Assembly (NCBI RefSeq): GCF_902497785.1
Contig: NZ_CABVHK010000027.1
Location: forward strand, 1 to 64,000
Direction of reading: 5' to 3'
Source of the DNA: Pseudomonas fluorescens
GTDB taxonomy: Bacteria; Pseudomonadota; Gammaproteobacteria; Pseudomonadales; Pseudomonadaceae
DNA length: 64,000 nt
Under the pieces are notes generated by a model, which saw only the letters and a program-made list of their open reading frames with translations, was not told where the DNA came from and ran no database searches. Both the position numbers and the translations under genes were made by a program. This document shows, one piece after another, positions 9,341-17,746 of the stretch (position 1 is the stretch's first letter; every line of letters begins with the position of its first letter).

Positions 9341-10120
9341 TTGCTTATCGAGTCCCGTCGCCGTGCTTATTTGACCGCCATGCAGGTGGTCAACTGGCTG
9401 CCGCGCACCGAATTGCCCTTTGCCGCCCCTTCGCGGCCCGAGCTCCTGGTCATGCCCGAGCCGTTGGTCGTCGCGCCACTGGCACCGGCACCTGTGGCAG
9501 ATGCGCCGACAGAACCTGTGATCAAACCGGCAGAACGGGTGAAAATCGACGTGCCCCGGCCATCGTTGGCCAGCACCCGCACGAACGCCAAGGTCGAAGA
9601 AGAGGTCGCGCCGGTCGTCGCAAAAGTCGCGCAGATTGCGCCACCGCGCTTCTCCCTGCAATTGTTGCGCGCCGGCCGCTGCCTGCTGCTGGTGGAGTTA
9701 CCCACAGGCGAAGCGTTCCAGACCCGCGACCCCGCGTATTTGTTGCTCAAGGACATGCTTCGCGCCGCCGGGCTGCCGGACAGCCCGCAAATTGTCGGCG
9801 AGCCGGTGCGCTGGCCGCTGCTGACCCGGGGCACGATGGATCAGGGCCCGGAAGCCGCTCGCGACTTCGTCCAGGGTTTTCTGTCGGCCCGACTGGAAGA
9901 TGCACCGTGCGTCTGTGTCTGGCTGATCGGCCTGCCGGCGGTGCGTTTTGCCGGTGAGGCGAATGCCGAAGCCTTCAACCGTGAACTCCAGGTCGAAGGC
10001 CTGGGTTCGGTCTGGGCCCTGCCGGGTCTGGAATTATTAATGGAAGAGCCACAGCGTAAGGCTGATGTCTGGCAAGCCATGCGTCGGCTGATGGCGCGCT
10101 GGAAAGAATCGAATGAGTGA
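9341..10120 (+). CDS. holD: DNA polymerase III psi subunit (HolD-like)
   Basis: Likely the psi subunit of the clamp loader, which links DnaX to chi and SSB. Evidence is weak in sequence but strong in context: it lies directly before rimI, as in E. coli (holD-rimI), and the P. aeruginosa gene at this place (PA4679) has been reported as a functional psi subunit. The N-terminus RRRAYLTAMQVVNWLPR resembles the E. coli HolD start RRDWQLQQLGITQW. Translation appears to begin at a TTG (9341), because the ATG at 9380 would cut this motif. Residues ~30-90 are a Pro/Ala/Val-rich linker. It overlaps rimI by 8 nt (ATGAGTGA). Confidence 0.72.
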   Translation: MLIESRRRAYLTAMQVVNWLPRTELPFAAPSRPELLVMPEPLVVAPLAPAPVADAPTEPVIKPAERVKIDVPRPSLASTRTNAKVEEEVAPVVAKVAQIAPPRFSLQLLRAGRCLLLVELPTGEAFQTRDPAYLLLKDMLRAAGLPDSPQIVGEPVRWPLLTRGTMDQGPEAARDFVQGFLSARLEDAPCVCVWLIGLPAVRFAGEANAEAFNRELQVEGLGSVWALPGLELLMEEPQRKADVWQAMRRLMARWKESNE

Positions 10121-10565
10121 CGCTGTATCGTTTCGCCCGATGACCGAGGCGGACCTGGACGCAGTCCTGAAAATTGAATTCGCCGCGTACAGCCATCCCT
10201 GGACCCGCGGGATTTTTCTGGATGGCCTGGGCAAGTATCAGATCTGGTTGATGTTTGAAGGACACCAGCAGGTGGGGCACGGGGTGGTGCAGATCATTCT
10301 TGATGAAGCACACCTGCTGAACATCACGGTCAAACCTGAAAATCAGGGCCGTGGCCTTGGGCTGACGCTGTTGGAGCATCTGATGTCGATTGCCTACAAG
10401 GCCGAGGCGCGGGAGTGCTTCCTGGAAGTGCGCGACAGCAATCGCTCGGCGTTTCGCTTGTATGAGCGGTATGGCTTTAACGAGATTGGCCGGCGTCGGG
10501 ATTATTATCCGGCGGTGGGTGGGCGCGAAGACGCCGTGGTCATGGCCTGCACCTTGGTCGATTGA
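10113..10565 (+). CDS. rimI: Ribosomal protein bS18-alanine N-acetyltransferase RimI
   Basis: GNAT-fold acetyltransferase of 150 residues that N-acetylates the terminal alanine of ribosomal protein S18. It has the acetyl-CoA binding core ENQGRGLGLTLLEHL (motif A, Q/R-x-x-G-x-G/A) and the C-terminal YERYGFNEIGRRRDYYP segment typical of RimI. It is translationally coupled to holD and followed by a REP pair. Confidence 0.93.
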   Translation: MSDAVSFRPMTEADLDAVLKIEFAAYSHPWTRGIFLDGLGKYQIWLMFEGHQQVGHGVVQIILDEAHLLNITVKPENQGRGLGLTLLEHLMSIAYKAEARECFLEVRDSNRSAFRLYERYGFNEIGRRRDYYPAVGGREDAVVMACTLVD

Positions 10566-10571
10566 AGACTT

Positions 10572-10660
10572 CGTAGGAGCTGCCGAAGGCTGCGATCTTT
10601 TGATCTTTCCTTGTGTGGAACATACAGATCAAAGGATCGCAGCCTTCGGCAGCTCCTACG
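10572..10660. repeat. REP pair, GTAGGAGCTGCCGAAGGCTGCGATC family
   Basis: Perfect 26-nt inverted arms at 10572-10597 and 10635-10660 with a 37-nt spacer. It lies between convergent rimI and the acidic hypothetical gene. The same family is at 23983-24055. Confidence 0.9.
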
Positions 10661-10684
10661 GGGAGGACCGGTTAATCAGGTCGA

Positions 10685-11089
10685 TCAGCGATTCCCGTCC
10701 AACGGCTGCTGCCGCGCCAATTCTTCCTCATCCAGACCATTACCCCCGCCGATGTCATCTTCATCGACAATACTCAAATCCCAATCGGTCTGGCCACCCT
10801 CACCGGCCTCTTTGGCATCGCGCGCACCGTCTTCCCGGATTAATGTTTCCGGACTCATGTCGTCATCGGTGGATTCGTGGTCATCGGTCGAAGCGCCGGT
10901 CATGCCGGCCTCACGCACACGCTCGTCAGGCATCAGGCGATCGCGTTCGTCTTCCGGCAATTCGTCACCGATCTTGGCGCTGGGTTGGTCCTCATCAAAA
11001 TCCAGCTCATGCATAGAACCCATGCGGTCTTCGTTGTCATCGATGGGCTCGGGTTGCACCGCATCGAACGGACGTCGTGAATCAGTCAT
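10685..11089 (-). CDS. Acidic hypothetical protein, low complexity
   Basis: 134 residues very rich in Asp and Glu (for example ELPEDERDRLMPDE, DDHESTDDDMSPE, IVDEDDIGGG), with no membrane segment or signal peptide, so probably cytoplasmic and largely disordered. No catalytic motif is visible and I do not assign a function. A protein of similar place and character occurs in other Pseudomonas between can and rimI. It is transcribed divergently from can, with about 170 nt between them. Confidence 0.72.
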   Translation of the reverse strand: MTDSRRPFDAVQPEPIDDNEDRMGSMHELDFDEDQPSAKIGDELPEDERDRLMPDERVREAGMTGASTDDHESTDDDMSPETLIREDGARDAKEAGEGGQTDWDLSIVDEDDIGGGNGLDEEELARQQPLDGNR

Positions 11090-11257
11090 GGCAATTCCTC
11101 ATACTGTGGGCCTTACTAGGGTGGACCCACCGAGCTCCTCAGAATTCCGCCGGAATGGAACACCGGTAAACGGCATGATCGGCAAAATGCATCTCGCGCG
11201 TGACCTCGACGGACGGTTGTCTGTCAAAGCAGCGCATCATTCTCGAGGCTTCATTGC

Positions 11258-11902
11258 ATGAACGACTTACAAGATCTGATTGATAACAACGAGCGCTGGG
11301 CTGACGCGATCACTAAAGAAGATCCTGACTTCTTCGCCAAACTGGCGCGTCAGCAAACGCCGGAATACCTCTGGATCGGCTGCTCCGACGCCCGGGTACC
11401 GGCGAACGAAATCGTCGGCATGCTACCCGGCGACCTGTTTGTCCACCGCAACGTCGCCAACGTGGTGCTGCACACTGACCTCAACTGTCTGTCGGTGATT
11501 CAGTACGCAGTTGACGTGCTCAAGGTCAAACACATCCTCGTCACTGGCCACTACGGCTGCGGTGGCGTGCGGGCTTCGATGCAGGACCGTCAACTGGGCC
11601 TGATCGACGGCTGGTTGCGTTCGATCCGTGACCTCTATTATGAAAAACGCGAAGAACTCGCCCAGTTGCCGACCGAAGAAGAGCGGGTCGACCGCCTCTG
11701 CGAGCTCAACGTGATCCAGCAAGTGGCCAACGTCGGCCACACCAGCATTGTGCAAAACGCCTGGCACCGCGGGCAGAAACTGTCGATCCACGGCTGCATC
11801 TACGGGATCAAGGATGGTCGCTGGAAAAGCCTGAACGCAACCATCAGTGGCTTCGAGCAGTTGCCGCCGCAGTATCGTTTGCGGCCGGTCGAGAAGTTGT
11901 AA
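11258..11902 (+). CDS. can: Beta-class carbonic anhydrase
   Basis: Interconverts CO2 and bicarbonate in the cytoplasm. The 214-residue protein has the zinc ligands and catalytic dyad of beta-CAs: CSDARVP (Cys and Asp/Arg) near residue 42 and HYGCGG (His, Cys) near 98-101. Length and sequence match the Can/CynT-like enzymes of gamma-proteobacteria. It is a single gene, divergent from the acidic hypothetical protein. Confidence 0.95.
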   Translation: MNDLQDLIDNNERWADAITKEDPDFFAKLARQQTPEYLWIGCSDARVPANEIVGMLPGDLFVHRNVANVVLHTDLNCLSVIQYAVDVLKVKHILVTGHYGCGGVRASMQDRQLGLIDGWLRSIRDLYYEKREELAQLPTEEERVDRLCELNVIQQVANVGHTSIVQNAWHRGQKLSIHGCIYGIKDGRWKSLNATISGFEQLPPQYRLRPVEKL

Positions 11903-11908
11903 AGCGGG

Positions 11909-12433
11909 TCAGTCGATGCGTCGCCGATGCCAATGTCGGAGAAAACGTTCTCCGCAGGCATTCGGCGACTCGTCATAGCCGAGGATCCAGCCACGGCATT
12001 TGGCATCACGGCAACGGCACTCAAACTGCCGAAGCACCTTGTCTTCTGTCGAGGCGAGATCCATCGTCAGTCGATCGCCTTTTTTGATGTCCTGCAGCGA
12101 CCATATTCGCATCTCACTCAAGTCGAGAAAGACGCTAGGGTCGCAGCAGTGTTTTATCAGACCGAGGAATAGCGGGTCGTAGACATGGATCCCCGTGGCC
12201 AGCTGACGAGTGTTCCAGCAGCGGTAAGGCAACAGGTGCCCGGAAACCCGGCAGATTCGGCTCAGGCGCGGGAATTCGCGCAGGGCCATGATCGCCGTTG
12301 CGAAGCCTTTGCCGTCGTAGAGGATTTCAAAGTCGGCTTTGGCCGGGAATCCCATGCGTATCGGCAGTTGCCTTGACGGATAGATCCCGTCGAACGGCGG
12401 GGGGATGATTTCTGGCTGGGCGTGAGCGCTCAT
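11909..12433 (-). CDS. SET domain-containing protein
   Basis: Small SET-fold protein of 174 residues, a candidate lysine methyltransferase or relative. Seen: a GIHVYDPLFLGLIKHCCDPS stretch corresponding to the SET N-H-S/C-like core (here K-H-C-C-D-P), LQDIKKGDRLTMDL corresponding to the I-x-x-G-E-E-L-T-x-D motif, and a post-SET-like cysteine cluster (CRCRDAKCRGW). The start at 12433 is preferred over the longer frame from 12478. It is convergent with can, with only 6 nt between the stops. The substrate is unknown. Confidence 0.75.
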   Translation of the reverse strand: MSAHAQPEIIPPPFDGIYPSRQLPIRMGFPAKADFEILYDGKGFATAIMALREFPRLSRICRVSGHLLPYRCWNTRQLATGIHVYDPLFLGLIKHCCDPSVFLDLSEMRIWSLQDIKKGDRLTMDLASTEDKVLRQFECRCRDAKCRGWILGYDESPNACGERFLRHWHRRRID

Positions 12434-12536
12434 AACAATCCATGTAGGACGAGTGCTGCGACATCCGTCAGCTGACATCCTGTCAGCCCTGCAGCACGTG
12501 GGTATGCTTCAAGCCTCTCGCAAAAAAATCCGCCGG

Positions 12537-12560
12537 TCTACTGTCATAAATGACAGTAGA
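12537..12560. promoter_or_regulatory. Perfect 11-bp palindrome, operator-like
   Basis: Arms TCTACTGTCAT and ATGACAGTAGA separated by AA. It is ~104 nt upstream of the SET-protein start and downstream of the secreted unknown's stop. There is no T-run, and the 2-nt centre is too small for a good hairpin loop, so a dimeric-regulator site is more likely than a terminator. Confidence 0.45.
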
Positions 12561-12613
12561 AACAAGCGCGTTCCCGCGTAAGTCATGTCTCACGTGAGAA
12601 CCGGTTCATCGTT

Positions 12614-13786
12614 CTACAGGGCGGGAGCCGGGGTCGCGGGCGCGGGCCCCGGTGCCTTGAGCAGTTTGAGCTGCGGCTTGATCGAGGCCGTCGCGCATTT
12701 GGCAGTGGCTTGCCCGAGCGTCAGGTGGCGGATCGAGGTGTAAAACAGCTCGCAGGTTTTTTCCGCCTGGGCCACTTGCCAGGTTTGGGTGCAACTTCTC
12801 AATTCAATGTCGGCATTACTGTCCTGTTCGCGGCCCATGGCGGCCTGCCAGCACGCGGCGCTCAAGTCCTGGCCCATGACTTTCAGGCCCGCCGCGTCTG
12901 CCTGGGCCTGGGCATCTTTGCCGGTATAGCTGGCCGGGTCGGCGGCGTACCAGATGTAGCTCGGGTGATTGGCACCCAGCACGGGCACCCTCATCCCATC
13001 GCTTGGACTGATGCTGACCAGGCCCAGCACATTCACCGTCGGCCCGTATTGCTGCTTGATCCAGTCACGCACCGGCCCGCCGAAAGCGACCATGGGCAGC
13101 GCTTCACCGCTGGCATTGCGCGTGAGTTGCTTGACCATGGCGGTCTGATAGTCCTTGAAGTAATCGTAGACACCTGCCAGATCCTTGCCGGCGTTGGAGG
13201 GTGCGGCAATCGGTGCGATATCGAGGATGGTCTGATAGCCCGGCGTCTGCTCGGCCGGGATGCCGTTGACAGTCAGCAGCGTGGCCCAACGATCGGTGGT
13301 GGCCGACTTCAGGTAGTCCTGAGCCTGGGTCAACGAGTAATCCGGCGGGAAGTGCAGCAACTCGACGCTTCTACGGTTTTCCAGGGCCATGCCCAGTGGC
13401 AGGAAAAAGTACCAGCTGTAAGCCCACTTGCCGTCGGCGTTCAGCTTGCTGGCGCCGGAATAGGCCAGATCGCCGGCTTCGAGCAGCGCCGCCAGCGGTT
13501 TTTCATAGCTTCGGGGTACGCCGATGATCTCGGCGTAGAGTTGATTGTTATCGGTTTTGACCAACACTTTCGCGTCGCTGTAACCATCACGCTGCACGCT
13601 TTGGGTCAGGTAATGCTCGACGGTCTGCTCCAGTGTCCAGTTGCGAAAGCAGATGACGTTGCAATTGTTCGGGTAGGCAAACAGTCGGCTGACGCGTTCA
13701 GTGCTGCCCAGTTTCAGGCCGATATCGGCATGGGCGGCTGCACTGAGAGTGAGTGCTGCGAGGGTGAGTGCTGCGAGTTTGAACAT
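12614..13786 (-). CDS. Hypothetical secreted protein
   Basis: 390-residue protein with a clear Sec signal peptide (MFKLAALTLAALTLSAAAHA, cleavage after AHA), so exported. The mature part has several cysteines (NCNVICFRNW; AACWQAAMG; LRSCTQTW; EKTCELFY), suggesting disulfides, and ends in a Pro/Ala-rich tail (APGPAPATPAPAL). No enzyme motif is recognised. The start at 13786 has AAGGAT at good spacing; the open frame runs a further 22 codons upstream. It is monocistronic and weakly clustered with its neighbours. Confidence 0.75.
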   Translation of the reverse strand: MFKLAALTLAALTLSAAAHADIGLKLGSTERVSRLFAYPNNCNVICFRNWTLEQTVEHYLTQSVQRDGYSDAKVLVKTDNNQLYAEIIGVPRSYEKPLAALLEAGDLAYSGASKLNADGKWAYSWYFFLPLGMALENRRSVELLHFPPDYSLTQAQDYLKSATTDRWATLLTVNGIPAEQTPGYQTILDIAPIAAPSNAGKDLAGVYDYFKDYQTAMVKQLTRNASGEALPMVAFGGPVRDWIKQQYGPTVNVLGLVSISPSDGMRVPVLGANHPSYIWYAADPASYTGKDAQAQADAAGLKVMGQDLSAACWQAAMGREQDSNADIELRSCTQTWQVAQAEKTCELFYTSIRHLTLGQATAKCATASIKPQLKLLKAPGPAPATPAPAL

Positions 13787-13965
13787 GCTCAGATCCTTTT
13801 CAGCGTGGTCCCGATGAGGGGAGAACGCTTCATAGTGGATCAGCGGCGCCACTCAGAAAAGTGGCAATACGCCCTTTTTTATCGCACTTACACGTTGTTC
13901 TTGCCGGGTTCGGGAGTAGAGCCGGCCCTCGACTAACTGTCTGCGAGCCGGACGGGCATTTTCGT

Positions 13966-14286
13966 TTACAAAAGTTTCAACGCCAGAAGCGTGCCCGCGC
14001 GCAAATACTCAACTTGCGCGATGACAGCATCTTTAACGATGGCCTCTGCGGTATCGGTCAGCTTGGCTTTTTTGGCATCAATGATGGACGTCTGCATCAA
14101 CTGCATCGCGACATCCATCGCTTTTTGAAGGGCGGTCAGATTGTTGTGCAATCCAAACTCACCAACGACTGCATCCATGCGGCGGTCCGCGTCATCACGC
14201 AGATGAGTGTATTCAACGACGGAAACCCTGCCGTCCTGGTACGTTTCGTTAATCAGTTCTTCCAGCGATTTCGATAAATAAGACAT
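13966..14286 (-). CDS. Small helical hypothetical protein
   Basis: 106 residues starting MSYLSKSLEELI, predicted by eye to be almost entirely alpha-helical, with no signal peptide or membrane helix. The ATG at 14286 is favoured because AAGGA lies ~11 nt upstream; the ATG at 14298 sits directly on that sequence. I recognise no family. It stands alone between the secreted unknown and atoE. Confidence 0.6.
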   Translation of the reverse strand: MSYLSKSLEELINETYQDGRVSVVEYTHLRDDADRRMDAVVGEFGLHNNLTALQKAMDVAMQLMQTSIIDAKKAKLTDTAEAIVKDAVIAQVEYLRAGTLLALKLL

Positions 14287-14486
14287 GTGCAAGTTCATCC
14301 TTGGTCAGTGCTGTTTGACTTAAAAGTGTGTGTGCTTTGAGAGTCTACTGAGTGACCCAAGGGTTGGAGATAGGACCCTGCCGGGATTTATGTCAGGCGC
14401 AATCGAGCCTGTCCGTAGGACAAATCAGAGTGGAGTGATGGTCTGCTTCAAGCGGTGAGCAGTTGAAGCTCGTTTGGCGTGAGCGG

Positions 14487-14514
14487 ATTGCACCTGCCTC
14501 CCGGCAGGTGCAAT
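14487..14514. terminator. Strong hairpin after atoE
   Basis: Perfect 12-bp arms ATTGCACCTGCC / GGCAGGTGCAAT with loop TCCC, 8 nt past the atoE stop on the minus strand. No U-tract follows, so it may act as an mRNA 3' end stabiliser or a weak terminator. Confidence 0.55.
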
Positions 14515-14521
14515 CAGTGTG

Positions 14522-15940
14522 TTACGGCATCACCGGCGGCGTATACGTCAGCGTCGTCCCCAACGCCCACAACAGAAACAGCACCAGCGGCGTGTGCACC
14601 AGCAGTTGTACGAACGAGAAGCCGATCAAGTCCCGAGCCTTCAGCCCCAGCACACCCAACAACGGCAGCATGTAGAACGGGTTGATCAGGTTCGGCAAGG
14701 CTTCGGCGGCGTTGTAGATCTGTACGGCCCAGCCCAAGTGGTAATTGAGGTCAGTGGCCACTTGCATCACATACGGTGCTTCGATGATCCACTTGCCGCC
14801 ACCCGACGGAATGAAGAAGCCGAGGATCGCCGAGTACACGCCCATCAACAGCGCGTAGGTATCGTGGGACGCGATCTGTACGAAAAAGGTCGAGATGTGG
14901 TGCGCCAGGGTCTGCGCGTCGGTGCCTTTGACCGTGGTCATCAGCGCGGCGATCGAGCCGTATAACGGGAACTGGATCAGCACGCCGGTGGTGGTCGGCA
15001 CTGCACGGGACACTGCATCCAGGAAGCTGCGCGGGCGCCAGTGCAGCAGGGCGCCGAGCATGATGAACAGAAAGTTATAGGTGTTCAGCCCGGAAATCGC
15101 ACTGATCGCCGGTTTGGTCGAGAACTCGTGGAACAGCCACCCGGCCGCCAACAGCACCAGCAAAATGGTCAGCAGCGGACTGTGCTCGAGCCATTCGCCG
15201 GGGCGGGTGCGCGGTTGCAGCGGCGGCAGGTTGAAGCTCGGGTCAATGCCGCAGGCTTTGGCGTCGCGGGCCGAGTTCGGGCCGGGTGCGGTGGCGTAGG
15301 CAATGATCAGCGAGATCACGATCAGCGCCAGCAACATCACCCCGGACTGCCAGAGAAAGATGGTCTGGGTGAACGGAATCACACCGGTGATCGACAGAAT
15401 CGAGGGCGGCAGGCTGGCCGGGTTGGCCTGCAATTGCGCGGCGGACGATGATAGGCCCAGGGCCCACACGGCGCCAAGGCCCAGATAGGCGGCGGCCCCG
15501 GCTGCGCGGTAATCCATTTTCAGATCGACGCGGCGGGCGAGGGCGCGCACCAGCAAGCCGCCAAACACCAACGACAGGCCCCAGTTCAACAGCGACGCGA
15601 CCATGGAAATCAGCGCCACCCACGCCACAGCGGAACGGCCGTTCTTCGGGATTCGTGCCAGACGGTCGATCAGTTTCACTGCGGGCGGCGAACTGGCGAC
15701 CACATAGCCGCCGATCACCACAAACGCCATCTGCATGGTGAACGGGATCAGGCTCCAGAAGCCGTCACCAAAGGCCATGGCGGCGTCGGTGGGTTTGGCG
15801 CCCATGAACAACGTTGCCACGGCGACGATGATCACCGCCAGCGCGGCAAACACCCAGGAATCGGGAAACCAGCGTTCGGCAAAACTGGAGCAGCGCAGGG
15901 CAAAGCGGGCAGAGCGGGCATCTTCGATATCAGCAGCCAC
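14522..15940 (-). CDS. Short-chain fatty acid transporter, AtoE family
   Basis: Inner-membrane transporter of 472 residues with about a dozen hydrophobic helices, similar to E. coli AtoE, which takes up short-chain fatty acids such as acetoacetate or butyrate. Recognisable segments are ERWFPDSWVFAALAVI at the N-terminus, GSIAALMTT, and FFIPSGGGKWIIEAPYV near the C-terminus. Translation very likely begins at a GTG (15940), with GAGGT 6 nt upstream; the open frame extends to 16069 through REP sequence, which argues against the longer form. No atoDAB genes are next to it. Confidence 0.87.
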   Translation of the reverse strand: MAADIEDARSARFALRCSSFAERWFPDSWVFAALAVIIVAVATLFMGAKPTDAAMAFGDGFWSLIPFTMQMAFVVIGGYVVASSPPAVKLIDRLARIPKNGRSAVAWVALISMVASLLNWGLSLVFGGLLVRALARRVDLKMDYRAAGAAAYLGLGAVWALGLSSSAAQLQANPASLPPSILSITGVIPFTQTIFLWQSGVMLLALIVISLIIAYATAPGPNSARDAKACGIDPSFNLPPLQPRTRPGEWLEHSPLLTILLVLLAAGWLFHEFSTKPAISAISGLNTYNFLFIMLGALLHWRPRSFLDAVSRAVPTTTGVLIQFPLYGSIAALMTTVKGTDAQTLAHHISTFFVQIASHDTYALLMGVYSAILGFFIPSGGGKWIIEAPYVMQVATDLNYHLGWAVQIYNAAEALPNLINPFYMLPLLGVLGLKARDLIGFSFVQLLVHTPLVLFLLWALGTTLTYTPPVMP

Positions 15941-15982
15941 GTGAGTACCTCGATTTTTATGTTTGTTGTGATGGTCAGGGCC

Positions 15983-16082
15983 TGTAGGAGCGAGCTTGCT
16001 CGCGATGGTGGTTAACGGTAACGCGTGTTTACTGGCTAAACGCGGCGCTCTCAAGTCCATCGCGAGCAAGCTCGCTCCTACA
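15983..16082. repeat. REP pair, GTAGGAGCGAGCTTGCTCGCGA family
   Basis: Perfect 26-nt arms at 15983-16008 and 16057-16082. It lies between divergent atoE and the MHS transporter. The same family is at 48360-48459, with a close variant at 41202-41291. Confidence 0.9.
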
Positions 16083-16259
16083 ATTTTTGATCGGCATTGG
16101 CTGCAACGGCCTGCTAGTCAGGTGCCAACAGTAAATCAATCGGTCACGATTTGTGACGAAGTTTTAGCCATTTGGGACTTTGGTCTAACGGGTTGTCCGT
16201 GAGCGCGTTTGCGTAGACCATGGGCGCCTTGGTTTTTTGCCCATGCCAGAGTTCTTTTG

Positions 16260-17576
16260 ATGACTGCCCATATCGATTCGCGCCCGGCACCGTTCAGCCG
16301 TTCGGACTACAAGACCCTGGGGCTCGCGGCCCTCGGCGGTGCGCTGGAAATCTACGATTTCATCATCTTCGTGTTTTTCGCCCTGACCCTCAGCCAGCTG
16401 TTTTTCCCGCCGGAAATGCCCGAGTGGCTGCGTCTGCTGCAAAGCTTCGGGATTTTCGTCACCGGTTATCTGGCACGACCGTTGGGTGGAATTCTGATGG
16501 CGCATTTCGCCGACCGGCTGGGGCGCAAGAAAGTCTTCAGCCTGAGCATTCTGATGATGGCGCTGCCATGCCTGCTGATCGGCATCATGCCGACTTACGC
16601 CCAGATCGGCTATTTCGCGCCGCTGCTATTGCTGGTCCTGCGCGTTCTACAAGGCGCGGCGGTGGGCGGTGAAGTGCCGAGCGCCTGGGTATTCGTCGCC
16701 GAGCACGCGCCGGCAGGGCATCGCGGCTACGCACTGGGTTTCCTCCAGGCCGGACTGACCTTCGGCTACCTGATCGGCGCCCTGACCGCGACTTTTCTGG
16801 CGCAAGCATTCACCCCGGCTGAAATCCTCGATTACGCGTGGCGTTACCCGTTCCTGCTGGGCGGCGTGTTTGGCGTGGTGGGTGTCTGGCTACGGCGCTG
16901 GCTCAGCGAAACCCCGGTGTTCATGGCCATGCAGGCCAAGCGTGACGACGCTGTCGAATTACCGCTGCGTACGGTTTTGCGGGAACATCGTATGGCCATG
17001 CTGCCGGCGATGATCCTCACCTGCGTGCTGACCTCTGCCGTGGTCGTCTTCGTCGTCATCACCCCGACCATGATGCAAAAAACCTTCGGCATGACCGCCA
17101 GCTACGCGTTCGCGCTGAGCGCAGTGGGCATCGTTTTCCTGAACATCGGTTGTGTGCTCGCCGGGCTGCTGGTTGATCGCATCGGCGCCTGGCGCACCGT
17201 GATGCTGTATAGCTTGCTGCTGCCGCTGGGTATCGGCGTGCTTTATACCTGCCTGATCATTGGCGGTGACTGGATCGGCCTGGCGTACGCGATTGCCGGC
17301 CTCGGCTGCGGCGTGGTCGGTGCGGTGCCGTCAGTGATGGTCAGCCTGTTCCCGGCGCGGGTTCGTGTCTCGGGGATTTCCTTCACCTACAACATTGCCT
17401 ACGCCGCGTGGGCGAGTGTCACACCCTTGTTGCTGATCGGTCTGATGCCGTGGAGTCCGTGGATCTGCGTGATCTTCTGCGCCGTGATGGGCGCGGTGGG
17501 TGTAAGCAGTGCGGCGTACTTCGGTGCGCGCATGCCCTACGCAGAAAGCCGAAACGAGGCTCCCTGCACTCAATAG
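16260..17576 (+). CDS. MFS transporter, metabolite:H+ symporter (MHS)-like
   Basis: 438-residue major facilitator protein with twelve hydrophobic helices. The loop 2-3 motif ADRLGRKKVF and the region RPLGGILMAHF, together with LRVLQGAAVGGEVPSAW, place it near the ProP/ShiA/KgtP-type metabolite:proton symporters. The substrate cannot be read from sequence; organic acids or betaines are common in the family. The ATG at 16260 is preferred over an in-frame TTG at 16209. It has no obvious operon partner. Confidence 0.85.
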   Translation: MTAHIDSRPAPFSRSDYKTLGLAALGGALEIYDFIIFVFFALTLSQLFFPPEMPEWLRLLQSFGIFVTGYLARPLGGILMAHFADRLGRKKVFSLSILMMALPCLLIGIMPTYAQIGYFAPLLLLVLRVLQGAAVGGEVPSAWVFVAEHAPAGHRGYALGFLQAGLTFGYLIGALTATFLAQAFTPAEILDYAWRYPFLLGGVFGVVGVWLRRWLSETPVFMAMQAKRDDAVELPLRTVLREHRMAMLPAMILTCVLTSAVVVFVVITPTMMQKTFGMTASYAFALSAVGIVFLNIGCVLAGLLVDRIGAWRTVMLYSLLLPLGIGVLYTCLIIGGDWIGLAYAIAGLGCGVVGAVPSVMVSLFPARVRVSGISFTYNIAYAAWASVTPLLLIGLMPWSPWICVIFCAVMGAVGVSSAAYFGARMPYAESRNEAPCTQ

Positions 17577-17695
17577 CTGCTGCAGGCCCGATTTAAAGAC
17601 TTAACGGAGCCGTCCTACACCAATTATCGATTCGTCTGACATCACCGCTGAATAGATCCCAGCAAAGTCCTTGGTCTTGAAATAGACACAAGGAA

Positions 17696-17746
17696 ATGTG
17701 GATGTTCAGTCCTTTCACGTCAGTCGTTTCGGCGGGTCACTCATGA
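17696..17746 (+). CDS. Possible 16-codon leader ORF before the T6SS effector
   Basis: ATG at 17696, following AAGGA (spacing very short), opens a 16-residue frame whose TGA overlaps the effector ATG as ATGA. It could couple translation of the effector, whose own Shine-Dalgarno is poor. An in-frame GTG extension of the effector from 17698 is the alternative reading. Evidence is only positional. Confidence 0.25.
   Translation: MWMFSPFTSVVSAGHS

Noticed and set aside
14487..14514. Perfect hairpin considered as a regulator binding site
   Set aside because: Its place just after the atoE stop and its 4-nt loop fit an RNA hairpin better than a protein site.
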